A stretch of 64,000 nt of DNA from SIG672 sp045580325 (lineage in GTDB: Bacteria > Bacillota > Clostridia > Oscillospirales > CAG-272), in assembly GCA_045580325.1 (NCBI GenBank), contig JAZNNR010000022.1, forward strand, positions 62,001 to 126,000, in the 5' to 3' direction. Under the pieces are notes generated by a model. It saw nothing but the letters and a program-made list of their open reading frames with translations. It searched no databases and was not told the origin of the DNA. Positions 8,601-16,473 of this stretch are shown here, piece by piece. Made by a program: the position numbers and the translations under genes. The first letter of the stretch is position 1. Every line of letters starts with the position of its first letter.

Positions 8601-11600
8601 ATTGGAGATTGAAAATGAAAACAGAGAAGGAATATATTTACGCGACGGCAGCGAACGGTTTGGAAGTACGAGTACCCGCGGACAAATACGAGGAGTGGAA
8701 GAAAGTACAGGACAAGAAGAGAGCAGAGGGATCGAGTCTCGATTCACAGCAGACAGCGAAGCGGCTCGCCTCGTTGATGAAGCGCGGGAAATAAAGGTTT
8801 CAAGCCTCGGAATACCAAGAGGTTCAAGCAATCACACAGTAAAACTTGTTGACAAAGCAAACGAAACCTCTTCAATGAAAGAGGCGAGAAAACTTGCTGA
8901 AGAGAGAGGACTCAAGGCAACTTTCTTTGTGGGCGATAATCTTACTATCAACGGCAAGGACGGTAGTCCTGTTTCCGTGAGAGCTTACATCAGAGGAAAA
9001 AATGTTTTTGTAAGAGCCGATCACTACGCCTATACATCAGAACAGCTTATGCGACACGAGATCGGACACGATATGGTCGCAAAGGGCGAGGTCGATATAG
9101 ATGCGGTAAGACAAAGGCTTGTTCAAACCGCAGGCGAAGAGAACATTGACGAGGTATCAACTCTTTACACAAACGCATATGACGGAACAGGAATGACCGC
9201 CGAGGAGATTTGGGAAGAGTGCATTTGCGACAGCCTTGGAGATATGAATATCTTCGCAGAGGTAGAGATGCTTGGCGAGTTCTTGGACGAAATGCTCCCC
9301 GAAATCAAGGGCGCTACACAGAGCAGCGAATCGCCCACGCAGACGAGAGGATCACCCGAGGGTAAGACGAGTAGGGAGACAAGTCGAAAGAAGAAATACG
9401 GCAAAACAGTTAAATATCTTTCTGCAAGCAAAGTCGGCGCGGCTAATATGGATTATATCAAACGTCAGTTGACAAATCTGTATAGCGGTTTAAGCGATGG
9501 AATTGCAGATGGAATTGCTGTTGAAAATGGCAATTTGGTTTATATCGTAGATTCGGGAAGAGAAAATGGGAAAATTGACTTTGGCGTAAGGTTAAAGAAA
9601 GCAATTAACAACGAATCCTTAAGAGCTGACTACATAAAGGAGAGAAATGATTATGCAATATCAAATGGGCAGGTTAGTGATGGATTATCTCAAAGACTTG
9701 GGAGCGGATTGGGATACCATTCTGATAGCAATCTGCGACGAGAATTTGGAACAGAGCTACAAGCTGATAAAGGAAAATCCGAAGATAAGCAAGGCGGAGT
9801 TTTTAGAGAAAATGCAGATAAGCGAGGACTAAGCGACGGTAAGGCGAGCAGGGAAACGCGAACATACTCAAAAGAGGATTACAATAATTTTGGTTGGGTT
9901 AGACAAAACAACGTAATAAACGCAGGGTATTGGAAAGCTTTTACCGAAAACTTTGCACAAGCGGTGTCGGGTAATCAGTACTTTCCGAAAACGAAAAACG
10001 GCGAGTATATGATTGAAGTTTACGATATGTACGATTTGTCTGACGTCGCAGATGTAATAGTGTTTGCTAAAGGCACTATTGAAAGTCCGAATGTAACTAA
10101 AATTATCAAGATTGATTTAACTCAAGATATAGACATTGAAGCAAAAAGGAGTGAATTATATGCGGCTGAGAGGAAAGGAATACGACGCTCGTTTGGACAA
10201 GTATTCATACACTACAATAAATCTGATTTCCTTAGCGAACGCAAGCACGAAGGAAATAGCTTTGAAGGCGACGGAAATAACAACCGACTCAACACTAAGC
10301 GAAGCCGAAGTGAGATCAAAGCTAATCCAATTACTCAATTCCACGTCAACGAAGACGAAAACACCGTAACATATACCTATGCAAATGGGGAAACTATTAC
10401 CGAGAGCCTTAGCAAGACTTCCCGCGAGCTTGATTTTATAGAATACGCCAACGAGATGAGCGACGTCAAACAGGCGAGACTCGCAGGGCGAATGGCACAG
10501 GGAAGAATTGATGCTGAAGTTATCCGCAAGAAGGATGAGCAGATAAAGTCCATCCGTGAGCAGAGAGACGTAAAGCTCAAAGAACTACAGCAAAAATATG
10601 CCGAGTCGAGAAAGAACGCTGTCGAGGGCAGACGTAAGACGGAAATGAAGCACAAGATCAAGAACTTCAAGGACAGACTTGAGCGTACGCTTCAGAATCC
10701 CACCGACAATATGTACGTTCCTATTGGACTTGTAGGTGCGATGGTCGATGTTTGTGAGCTTATTGATACCGACACCGATCTGTACAAGAAGGACGGTTCT
10801 ATAAACAAGGCACAGCAGAGAAGAAACATTACTAAAGAGAAGCTGCGCGATCTGAAGGATGAGTACGAGAAGCTTAAGAAGCATCCCGATCCCACATATT
10901 CAGGAGAGTTCGACGAAACAATTTACGATTACCTTGATGATCTGCAAAGAGATTTTGGCGATAAAAATCTTAACGATATGACTCTTGACGAGCTTCAAGA
11001 GATGTATGAAACGCTTCGCGGGATAGAAGAAACCCTTCGAGACGCAAGAAAGCTTATAGGATGGACGGAGGCATATGATGCTATAGAAGCGGCAAGCATT
11101 ATCCGATCCGAGCAGGAAGCGATAGCAAAAAAACACAAAAACGAAAAGCGAAGTAAGGCTGATCTGATACGTGATTTTTCCTTGAACAAAACGCTTTCTC
11201 CTATAAGAAATGTCGAGAGAATGTCCGGCTATAATCAGGATTCGCCTCTCTTCAAGGCTTTTAAAAAGTTTGCAGAGGGACAAAGAAAGAAAAACAGGTT
11301 TGAAATGGATTCGTACAAGCTTTTTGAACCTTTGACAACAGGCGAAAACGCAAATAAGTACGAAGACTCTATCTACAAGGAATACAGTGGGTACAAGTAC
11401 GTTGACAAAAACGGCAGAACGTTCGGAGTATCCAAAATGCAGATGATGCAGGCTATTCTTTCTTACGAGCGAGAGACTGCCGACGATTTAAATCACATAC
11501 AGTCGCTTGGATTTTCTTTTGCGGATATTGGTCTGCTTAACAAGGGCAAGCTCCGTGAAGCTGTATCAAGCGAACACTTACATAGAGTTATGCTCGGCAC

Positions 11601-13914
11601 AGATATGGTATCCGACTTCAAAAAGGTACTTGAAAACGACAAGTGGGCGCAGAAATATATGAACGCCGCAAGAAAGTTCTTTAACGAAATGGCAAAGGAC
11701 GTTGTTGACGATTACACGATTGCGACAAAGCACCGAATCATAACAAAGAGCAAAAACTACATTCCTTTTGAGGTTGACAAGAGCTATATCGCTCGTGAGA
11801 TAACAGATATGAACAGTATTTCGCAGACTATAAGCTCTTACGGAAACCTTAAGGCTCTGCAAAAAAAAGCAGATCAGCCTATCATTATCACAGGACTTAA
11901 TAATGTTGTCGAAAGACACATAGATCAGGTCGGAAACATTTATGGGTTTGGAGTTGAAGTAAGAAATTTCAACAAGATATGGAGCATTCGCGCAAGCGAT
12001 GCCCTTGGCGACAATGCTACAATACGCAGCGCATTGGAAAAAAGTTGGGGCGTAGCGGGCGTAGACCACATCGAACAGGCTGTTAAAGACATTCAGGGTA
12101 AAAGAAAAAGCAATCAGTCTGCAACGTACAGATGGATAAAATCCAAATATATAGGCGCCACGTTCTTCCTCAACCTTTCGGTTGTCTTTAAACAGATAGG
12201 TTCAATGTTCGCGGCTACGTCTATGTTGAGGTATCGCAGTCCGGCAAGGATGATTGCTAACCTTTTCTACACAATGGCAAACTATAAAAAGATATCTGCC
12301 GAGGTGGATAAATACACAGCGACAGCTTGGGTACGCAGACGAGGTTTTTCGGACTCAGAACTTCAGACTCTTCTTACCGAGGGAAAGAAGAGTTGGTTCG
12401 GAAGATTCGGGCAAAAGCTTCCCGCTTTGTTCAGACCGTCTAAATGGATTCAAGGAATGGACTCTGCTGTTGCGCTTTCTCTTTGGAAGTATGCAAAACA
12501 GGACACAGCCAAGCGAACGGGGCTCAAGGGTGAAGATCTTCTCAAGGCTACCGCAAAGTTCTATGATGAAGTTGTCGAAAGCACGCAGAGTATGACAGAC
12601 GTTTTACACCGTCCCGAAATACAAAAGTCAGGCGACGTATTCTCGGAGGCTCTCGGAACGTTTAAGACAGACCTTTATCAGATGTCAGGACAGCTGTGTG
12701 TTACATTAGGACGATATATGGCTAACAAGTCCGGAGAGAACGCAAAGGCGCTTGTTCGCACAGCATCCTCCGTCGTTATGTCTGCTGTATGGACGCAGCT
12801 TATGACCACACTATTTGCTCTGCTTCGCTACAAGGTAAATTCCTACAGAGATGACGATGACGATGATTTGACAGCTGAAAGTTGGCTCAAAAGACAGTCT
12901 CTTTCCTTTGCGGCAGATATCACAGGATACCTTTTCCCGCTTCTTGGAAGCGAATTGGTCGGTATCATAGAGAGTAGTGTATACGGAGAGTCTGCTGAAG
13001 CAGTTGACAATATTGTACTAACTGCGATCAACGATTTTGTTGACGTTGTTACGGGAATTGCATCTAATATGAAAGACGGAGAAATGCCGACGGTTGACGA
13101 CGCGCGAAAGCTTCTTGTCAAGTCTTTGCAAATGTTTGGACTACCCGCTAACAACATTTCAAGAATCGTTGAAGCAGTAAGACTACACGCAAAGGATATA
13201 CAAAACGGAGAATTCTTATCCTTTGAAGCAGGAGTAGAACGCAGCTCTACGAAACATTTCAACAGAGTATTAGAGGAATTTGCATCCGGCAATACAGACG
13301 TTGCTTTGGAACTGTACGAGGAGGCTGTTGAGGAGTTGGCTCTCCGAAAGGCTAAAGACGGCGAGGTTGGCGAAGACGAAGTGGACGAAGCGATATCTTC
13401 TCTTAAGACTGCTCTCGGCAAGAAATACAAGGACGGAGAGTTAGACTATGATACTGCTTACAAAATGCTCTCGACTCTGTTCAATATGAGCGAGTACGAT
13501 ATTTATTGGAAGTTTGACGAGTGGAACTATGCTGCCGAGAATGGATCTGCGGACGGATACAGTAAATATGACGATGTCATCGCATCAGTAGAGTCGGGAA
13601 ATCCCAAAGACACGATAGAAGAACTTGTCAAAATAGAAGCGGACGGACGCTATGAAAAAGCCAAAGCCGAAGCGGAAAAGGAAGGCAAGCGATTCGACGA
13701 GAGAAAAGAGCGTGAAGAGGCAGAAAAAAGCGCACGTTCCACTATCAAGAGTGCTATCACAAAGCATTGGAAGAAGCTTGCAGTTGAAGCTTTTAAAAGC
13801 AACGACAAGACAGAGCTGCTTCGTATCAGAGATCTTCTCTTTGATACCGGACTTTACGGAAGAAGCCGTTCCGAAGTTTACAGAACTATGATGGAATGGC
13901 GCGACGAAGACTAA
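5668..13914 (+). CDS. giant polyvalent phage protein with zincin metalloprotease domain
   Basis: A 2748-residue protein with its own GGAGG site. Visible parts: a polar helical N-terminus (1-~380); Gly/Ala-rich hydrophobic stretches (~390-410, ~455-540) that could form membrane helices; helical domains to ~780; a metallopeptidase with H1130-E-I-G-H1134 and downstream Glu (EEIWEE at ~1179-1184), the gluzincin arrangement; two unrecognised modules (~1235-1390 and ~1395-1580); a charged coiled coil (~1615-1675); and a large helical part with hydrophobic segments near 2150, 2370 and 2415 resembling the large polyvalent-protein-associated (LPD) class. Such proteins are thought to be packaged and injected with phage DNA. 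Three small ORFs are embedded in the +1 frame at module borders. Confidence 0.7.
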   Translation: MGFDVVDYIKKKKQQEDNKKENETEKTGQNRFDVAEYSKYKNAENVANSINERLQTWFKNNGVFMQNHTDRYQGRTGIYNDGYVSDASKWLETITNQKNNFDLEAKSIISLMDEYSDFLDADYVKKAKEYLTTAQGYQNDILKASSADVDYWSQWKDESAYKEWVDVQKQNEEWAAVNIEGERSWYNRDMQNLAQAKEWQDKLDYDRELRMYYPNDYHNLPNTLSDADIRNANAQIMRLTLGKGIDEFEKYLSEKNVYLTQAERYQNSVKLSSVVDAPDFEYYAQKGIQQEAEYHKLGSTFSKEGNKIVAYKNHGFTYAASHFAGGGGGNPDVYLATEMTDDEVKIYSYYYAKEGEKKADEYFNSIRETLEARQAGKIVASAGDDTASKIIFGAVAGLDNFRAGIENLFSNEDYYVPSAIQIAGQQFREDLSESGAKLPDWLGGASLGQTTYDLLNTGANMAPSILASIGANLLLPGSGAVVGGTLMGASAGGNAYAEMINAGYSKEQAKTYGMLVAASESLLQYALGGVSALGGKLTGGAMTKMLSKVDNAFARVILTSVGKMASEGLEEGLQTVLEPWFKSVATKTDFEAADIDEVLYSGLLGALSAGILENVNVNSSDTAAGATANAINKYSSNVAVGKQISGVDGAVNRLLELGSVVSADSVAPKIAQKINKRLADGKKVGAYTIAKLFNAEKAALTETNVADITKSLTRKGVTESDAKTISAWMAKVVEGVPLTEAQANALENNPLLDRTFQDVIINPNSTVYQRTKQMSDFVSDVRRGEMTQNKATTATPATDTSKTVIPTESATTQENATESKFKASVDGKTVLTETAEEVKPVGIESIKNGSVKVKLEDGKVVDASEISFATKDEAVLYETISNITDITPKSATYLIKNFEPVEGVPTEVLASDLALAYQYGKINYADGLENLDSSKSQMKAAFYIGRNEAEAALGEKSSENAETVLKTDKKSGIINKNELEIENENREGIYLRDGSERFGSTSTRGQIRGVEESTGQEESRGIESRFTADSEAARLVDEAREIKVSSLGIPRGSSNHTVKLVDKANETSSMKEARKLAEERGLKATFFVGDNLTINGKDGSPVSVRAYIRGKNVFVRADHYAYTSEQLMRHEIGHDMVAKGEVDIDAVRQRLVQTAGEENIDEVSTLYTNAYDGTGMTAEEIWEECICDSLGDMNIFAEVEMLGEFLDEMLPEIKGATQSSESPTQTRGSPEGKTSRETSRKKKYGKTVKYLSASKVGAANMDYIKRQLTNLYSGLSDGIADGIAVENGNLVYIVDSGRENGKIDFGVRLKKAINNESLRADYIKERNDYAISNGQVSDGLSQRLGSGLGYHSDSNLRREFGTELQADKGKSEDKQGGVFRENADKRGLSDGKASRETRTYSKEDYNNFGWVRQNNVINAGYWKAFTENFAQAVSGNQYFPKTKNGEYMIEVYDMYDLSDVADVIVFAKGTIESPNVTKIIKIDLTQDIDIEAKRSELYAAERKGIRRSFGQVFIHYNKSDFLSERKHEGNSFEGDGNNNRLNTKRSRSEIKANPITQFHVNEDENTVTYTYANGETITESLSKTSRELDFIEYANEMSDVKQARLAGRMAQGRIDAEVIRKKDEQIKSIREQRDVKLKELQQKYAESRKNAVEGRRKTEMKHKIKNFKDRLERTLQNPTDNMYVPIGLVGAMVDVCELIDTDTDLYKKDGSINKAQQRRNITKEKLRDLKDEYEKLKKHPDPTYSGEFDETIYDYLDDLQRDFGDKNLNDMTLDELQEMYETLRGIEETLRDARKLIGWTEAYDAIEAASIIRSEQEAIAKKHKNEKRSKADLIRDFSLNKTLSPIRNVERMSGYNQDSPLFKAFKKFAEGQRKKNRFEMDSYKLFEPLTTGENANKYEDSIYKEYSGYKYVDKNGRTFGVSKMQMMQAILSYERETADDLNHIQSLGFSFADIGLLNKGKLREAVSSEHLHRVMLGTDMVSDFKKVLENDKWAQKYMNAARKFFNEMAKDVVDDYTIATKHRIITKSKNYIPFEVDKSYIAREITDMNSISQTISSYGNLKALQKKADQPIIITGLNNVVERHIDQVGNIYGFGVEVRNFNKIWSIRASDALGDNATIRSALEKSWGVAGVDHIEQAVKDIQGKRKSNQSATYRWIKSKYIGATFFLNLSVVFKQIGSMFAATSMLRYRSPARMIANLFYTMANYKKISAEVDKYTATAWVRRRGFSDSELQTLLTEGKKSWFGRFGQKLPALFRPSKWIQGMDSAVALSLWKYAKQDTAKRTGLKGEDLLKATAKFYDEVVESTQSMTDVLHRPEIQKSGDVFSEALGTFKTDLYQMSGQLCVTLGRYMANKSGENAKALVRTASSVVMSAVWTQLMTTLFALLRYKVNSYRDDDDDDLTAESWLKRQSLSFAADITGYLFPLLGSELVGIIESSVYGESAEAVDNIVLTAINDFVDVVTGIASNMKDGEMPTVDDARKLLVKSLQMFGLPANNISRIVEAVRLHAKDIQNGEFLSFEAGVERSSTKHFNRVLEEFASGNTDVALELYEEAVEELALRKAKDGEVGEDEVDEAISSLKTALGKKYKDGELDYDTAYKMLSTLFNMSEYDIYWKFDEWNYAAENGSADGYSKYDDVIASVESGNPKDTIEELVKIEADGRYEKAKAEAEKEGKRFDERKEREEAEKSARSTIKSAITKHWKKLAVEAFKSNDKTELLRIRDLLFDTGLYGRSRSEVYRTMMEWRDED
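8615..8794 (+). CDS. overprinted small ORF 1 in giant gene (+1 frame)
   Basis: A 59-residue ORF starting MKTEKEYIYATAANGLEV, with a GGAG site 7 bases before the ATG (an in-frame TTG at 8609 is a less likely start). Its composition is balanced (hydrophobic strand then charged helix AEGSSL...RLASLMKRGK), whereas the host frame over the same bases is a low-complexity E/R/G/S-rich linker. It sits just before the metallopeptidase domain. Function unknown. It could be a chance ORF, but the RBS and protein-like composition argue otherwise. Confidence 0.45.
   Translation: MKTEKEYIYATAANGLEVRVPADKYEEWKKVQDKKRAEGSSLDSQQTAKRLASLMKRGK
9361..9380 (+). repeat. module-border linker repeat, copy 1 (GKTSRET)
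   Basis: GGTAAGACGAGTAGGGAGAC matches the copy at 9838-9857 in 17 of 20 bases and codes GKTSRE, placed between the metallopeptidase and the next module. Confidence 0.6.
9647..9832 (+). CDS. overprinted small ORF 2 in giant gene (+1 frame)
   Basis: A 61-residue acidic helical ORF (core MGRLVMDYLKDLGADWDTIL). A near-consensus AAAGGAG at 9636-9642 lies 4 bases before the first ATG and 10 before a second in-frame ATG at 9653, which is the better-spaced start. The giant gene's own frame here is Gly/Ser/Asp-rich and looks unstructured. The ORF ends six bases before the repeated GKASRET linker. Function unknown; compact acidic helical proteins of this size are often antidotes or adaptors, which is only inference. 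Confidence 0.5.
   Translation: MIMQYQMGRLVMDYLKDLGADWDTILIAICDENLEQSYKLIKENPKISKAEFLEKMQISED
9838..9857 (+). repeat. module-border linker repeat, copy 2 (GKASRET)
   Basis: GGTAAGGCGAGCAGGGAAAC, second copy of the linker, immediately after embedded ORF 2. A third, synonymously diverged version (SKTSREL) is at about 10411. Confidence 0.6.
10160..10369 (+). CDS. overprinted small ORF 3 in giant gene (+1 frame)
   Basis: A 69-residue ORF starting MRLRGKEYDARLDKYSYTT, with AAGGAG at 10146-10151 spaced 8 bases from the ATG, an ideal ribosome site. The body is helical (SLANASTKEIALKATEI, then LSEAEVRSKLIQLLNS) with a Thr/Lys tail. The overlapped giant-protein frame turns into an Asn/Arg/Ser-rich stretch. 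It is in the same +1 frame as the other two embedded ORFs and again lies at the 3' end of a module. Function unknown. Confidence 0.5.
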   Translation: MRLRGKEYDARLDKYSYTTINLISLANASTKEIALKATEITTDSTLSEAEVRSKLIQLLNSTSTKTKTP

Positions 13915-13925
13915 TAAAAATAGTC

Positions 13926-13957
13926 AAGAGGGGTGGATTTAATTTTCCGCTCCTCTT
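13926..13957 (+). terminator. hairpin after giant gene
   Basis: A 12-bp stem (AAGAGGGGTGGA with TCCGCTCCTCTT, two G-U pairs) lies just past the stop. No T-run follows, so it may be an RNA-stability or partial terminator element separating the giant gene from the baseplate genes. Confidence 0.4.
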
Positions 13958-13999
13958 ACTATATAATTGACTTGAAGTAAAACACAGAAAGGAAACGCT

Positions 14000-14617
14000 A
14001 TGAATTACTCAACACACAGGCTTTCGCTTGACCTTCACGACACAAGCTCTTGCCATATGATATATTGCAAAAAGGGCGACACGGCGCGACAGATCGCAAT
14101 AGATCTGAACGAAAGCGGAGTGCCTTATATAATATCCGAGGATTGCAGCGCGGCACTCGTTGGCACAAAGCCTGATAAAAACAGATTATTTCACGCCTGT
14201 GAAATCAAAAACAACGTGATCTATTACAAGTTCAACGAGCAGACCGCTCCTGTGGTGGGGCAGGTAGACTGCGAAATCAGAATATACGGAGGTGATGGGG
14301 AGCTTATTACCTCTGCAGGCTTTGCCATCGTTGTAGAGGACGTAGAGTGTACCGACGGCGAAATACTTGACTCTGTAACTGAGATGATAGGGTTGCCTTC
14401 GCTTATATCGCCTTCTGACATAGGTGCTGCCGAGGAAATACATCAACACACCGCAAACACTATCACAGGAGGGATGTTTGCAGGATTAGTACAGGCAGGC
14501 TACACAAGCCAACCGGCAACGGGAATATGTTGCTTACGAAACAGTATGCTTTTACAACAAAATTCCAGTTATCCGGGACCTAACCACAACGGTGAAATCT
14601 ATTGGTATTATGAGTAA
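14000..14617 (+). CDS. BppU-like phage baseplate upper protein
   Basis: 205 residues. The N-terminal ~110 residues have the pattern of the BppU N-terminal domain: KKGDTARQIAIDL, then ISEDCSAALVGTKPD, CEIKNNVIYYKF, and a closing GQVDCEIRIYGGDGELITSA strand pair. A short linker (SPSDIGAAEE) follows, then a small C-terminal domain ending HNGEIYWYYE. These proteins link the baseplate to receptor-binding proteins. RBS AGAAAGGAA precedes the start; the receptor-like LRR gene follows after 14 bases. Confidence 0.65.
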   Translation: MNYSTHRLSLDLHDTSSCHMIYCKKGDTARQIAIDLNESGVPYIISEDCSAALVGTKPDKNRLFHACEIKNNVIYYKFNEQTAPVVGQVDCEIRIYGGDGELITSAGFAIVVEDVECTDGEILDSVTEMIGLPSLISPSDIGAAEEIHQHTANTITGGMFAGLVQAGYTSQPATGICCLRNSMLLQQNSSYPGPNHNGEIYWYYE

Positions 14618-14631
14618 GGGGGTGCTGTCCT

Positions 14632-15933
14632 ATGGCACACAAAACTTTAATAGATGGAACAGCCTATGAAATAAGCGGAGGCAAGACACTTGTAAACGGA
14701 ACAGCGTATAACATCAAGTCGGGCAAGACACTTGTGGGCGGTACGGCGTATGAATTGAAATTTGGCGATGGGGAAGACGCTTATGATACAGGACTTGAGT
14801 TTATTTCAGCGAATGCATTTACTATCAGTGCAAATTCTCGAGGTTGGAACGGCACGTTGGAATACAATAACGGCGGAGAATGGAAAACTTGGAGCGGCAG
14901 TACAATTTCGGCGGGTAAAAATAATAACGGTTATTGTATTTACTTAAGAGGTATTCAAAATACAGTAATTTCCGGTTGGGAAGCTTGTCGTTGGATTTTG
15001 AGCGGAAGCAATATTGAATGTAACGGCAATATTGAAAATTTGCTTGACTACGCTACGGTAAAGGCGGGAAAGCACCCTACTATGGCAGATGGTTGCTTCA
15101 ATAGTGTGTTTCTCAATTGTACGACACTTACTAAAGCACCCGAATTACCCGCAGTTACGTTGACTTGGTATTGTTACGCAAGTATGTTTCAGGGTTGCAC
15201 AAATCTTATATCTGCGCCGACCTTGGGTGCTACTGCGTTGGCTCCTTATTGCTATAACTGTATGTTTATGGGTTGCACAGGTCTTACGTCCGCACCAACT
15301 TTGCCCGCGACCATAATGACAGAAGCTTGTTACAGACTTATGTTTTCCGGGTGTACCAAGCTTACATCCGCGCCGAAATTGCCCGCGACTACATTGGCGG
15401 TAAACTGTTACGACTCTATGTTTCAAGGTTGCACGAGTCTTACGACAGCACCGAATTTACCCGCCGAAATTCTCGCGGATAGATGTTACGTTTGTATGTT
15501 CCAAAATTGCAAAAGCCTTAAGACTGCTCCGTCAATATCTGCCACAGCATTGGCTTCTTATTGTATGGCGTGGATGTTTATAGGGTGCGAAAACCTTACA
15601 ACAGCGCCGAGTTTACCTGTAGTTACTTTGGCGATTTATTGTTATGCGGCTATGTTTCAAGACTGTCGGAGTCTTACAACAATACCAAGCTTGCCCGCCA
15701 CAAAGTTAGTGGATAGCTGTTACACATGGATGTTTTTAGGGTGCTCTAAAATCAGACTGTCCGAAACGATAACAGGCAACCATTATAGACCGTATCGAAT
15801 TCCCCAAAGCGGCACAGGTGAAAGTGAACCGAATGCGCTTACAGATATGTTCGCTTACACAGGCGGCACATTTACGGGAACACCGACAATTAACACAACG
15901 TATTATTTGGATTACTCAAACAAGATCGTATAA
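14632..15933 (+). CDS. BspA-type leucine-rich-repeat phage tip protein
   Basis: 433 residues. Three 13-residue units open the protein (KTLIDGTAYEISG, KTLVNGTAYNIKS, KTLVGGTAYELKF). Residues ~150-375 then hold about eight BspA-like repeats of ~24 residues with the signature CYxxMFxGCxxLxxAPxLPA. BspA-type repeats bind host surfaces or glycans in many gut bacteria. Placed after a BppU-like protein and before XkdX and the lysis genes, it is the best candidate for the receptor-binding tip. Repeats are regular with no frame damage. No reverse transcriptase for tip diversification is visible in the window. Confidence 0.65.
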   Translation: MAHKTLIDGTAYEISGGKTLVNGTAYNIKSGKTLVGGTAYELKFGDGEDAYDTGLEFISANAFTISANSRGWNGTLEYNNGGEWKTWSGSTISAGKNNNGYCIYLRGIQNTVISGWEACRWILSGSNIECNGNIENLLDYATVKAGKHPTMADGCFNSVFLNCTTLTKAPELPAVTLTWYCYASMFQGCTNLISAPTLGATALAPYCYNCMFMGCTGLTSAPTLPATIMTEACYRLMFSGCTKLTSAPKLPATTLAVNCYDSMFQGCTSLTTAPNLPAEILADRCYVCMFQNCKSLKTAPSISATALASYCMAWMFIGCENLTTAPSLPVVTLAIYCYAAMFQDCRSLTTIPSLPATKLVDSCYTWMFLGCSKIRLSETITGNHYRPYRIPQSGTGESEPNALTDMFAYTGGTFTGTPTINTTYYLDYSNKIV

Positions 15934-15944
15934 GGAGGTTTAAT

Positions 15945-16322
15945 ATGTACATTAAAATAAACGGAACGCTTTATCCTGCTACTATTAGCGGCAGGGTTGC
16001 AGATGGCGAATGGGATGATAGATCGAGCAAGTCTATTACCCTTGAAATGACTTACGAGGAGGCTATCAAGCTTTTTATTGACGGCTTAGCTTGGAGTATA
16101 GTGGAGAAAAATCTGATTCCCACTTATGCAGAAAACGGTAGTTATGCTTATGATGAGTATGGCAATCAGATTATGGAGTGGCAGGTTACGGAGTTTGACA
16201 ACAGTGAGTACTGCCTTGTAGGTGATATTATCGATCATCGCGATGGTACTATTACCGTCAAAATGGGTAAGCTCACGGCACTTGAAGAAGCCTATGAAAT
16301 TATGCTTGGAGGTAGTAAGTAA
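15945..16322 (+). CDS. hypothetical phage protein in tail-to-lysis segment
   Basis: A 125-residue acidic protein with a good AAGGAGG site. The N-terminus (MYIKINGTLYPATISGRVAD) and the later DIIDHRDGTITVKMGKL are beta-strand-like, and it ends in a helix. Proteins of this size between the tail tip and XkdX are often small baseplate or chaperone-like proteins, but I do not recognise the family. Its stop overlaps the next ATG by one base. Confidence 0.55.
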   Translation: MYIKINGTLYPATISGRVADGEWDDRSSKSITLEMTYEEAIKLFIDGLAWSIVEKNLIPTYAENGSYAYDEYGNQIMEWQVTEFDNSEYCLVGDIIDHRDGTITVKMGKLTALEEAYEIMLGGSK

Positions 16323-16459
16323 TGAGTACAAAAGCTAAAGCAATTAAAACTCTTTACAGAGCAAAGCGAATCACCATTGACGGCGTGAAACAGGCGGTAA
16401 TTGATAAGCTCATTACCGAAGCCGAATACGCGGAAATCACAGGTGAAGCGTATACATAA
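16322..16459 (+). CDS. XkdX-like small phage protein
   Basis: A 45-residue ORF beginning in the TAATG of the previous stop. Its sequence (MSTKAKAIKTLYRAKRIT, then a VIDKLITEAEYAEITG ending) has the size and the Y/L...G...Y..ITG pattern of XkdX, a tiny protein coded just upstream of holins in many Firmicutes phages. Role unknown. Confidence 0.65.
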   Translation: MSTKAKAIKTLYRAKRITIDGVKQAVIDKLITEAEYAEITGEAYT

Positions 16460-16473
16460 GGCAGGTGAAAAAT

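Noticed and set aside
9272..9472. A fourth +1-frame ORF in the giant gene
   Set aside because: Its protein is an Arg/Ser/Lys-biased shadow composition and it has no Shine-Dalgarno, unlike the three embedded ORFs.
8200..10430. Programmed +1 frameshifts joining the embedded ORFs to the main frame
   Set aside because: The main frame is continuous for 2748 codons, and each small ORF has its own SD and stop, so internal initiation explains them better.
14632..15933. Diversity-generating retroelement variable region in the tip protein
   Set aside because: No reverse transcriptase, template repeat or C-type-lectin-like domain seen in the window.
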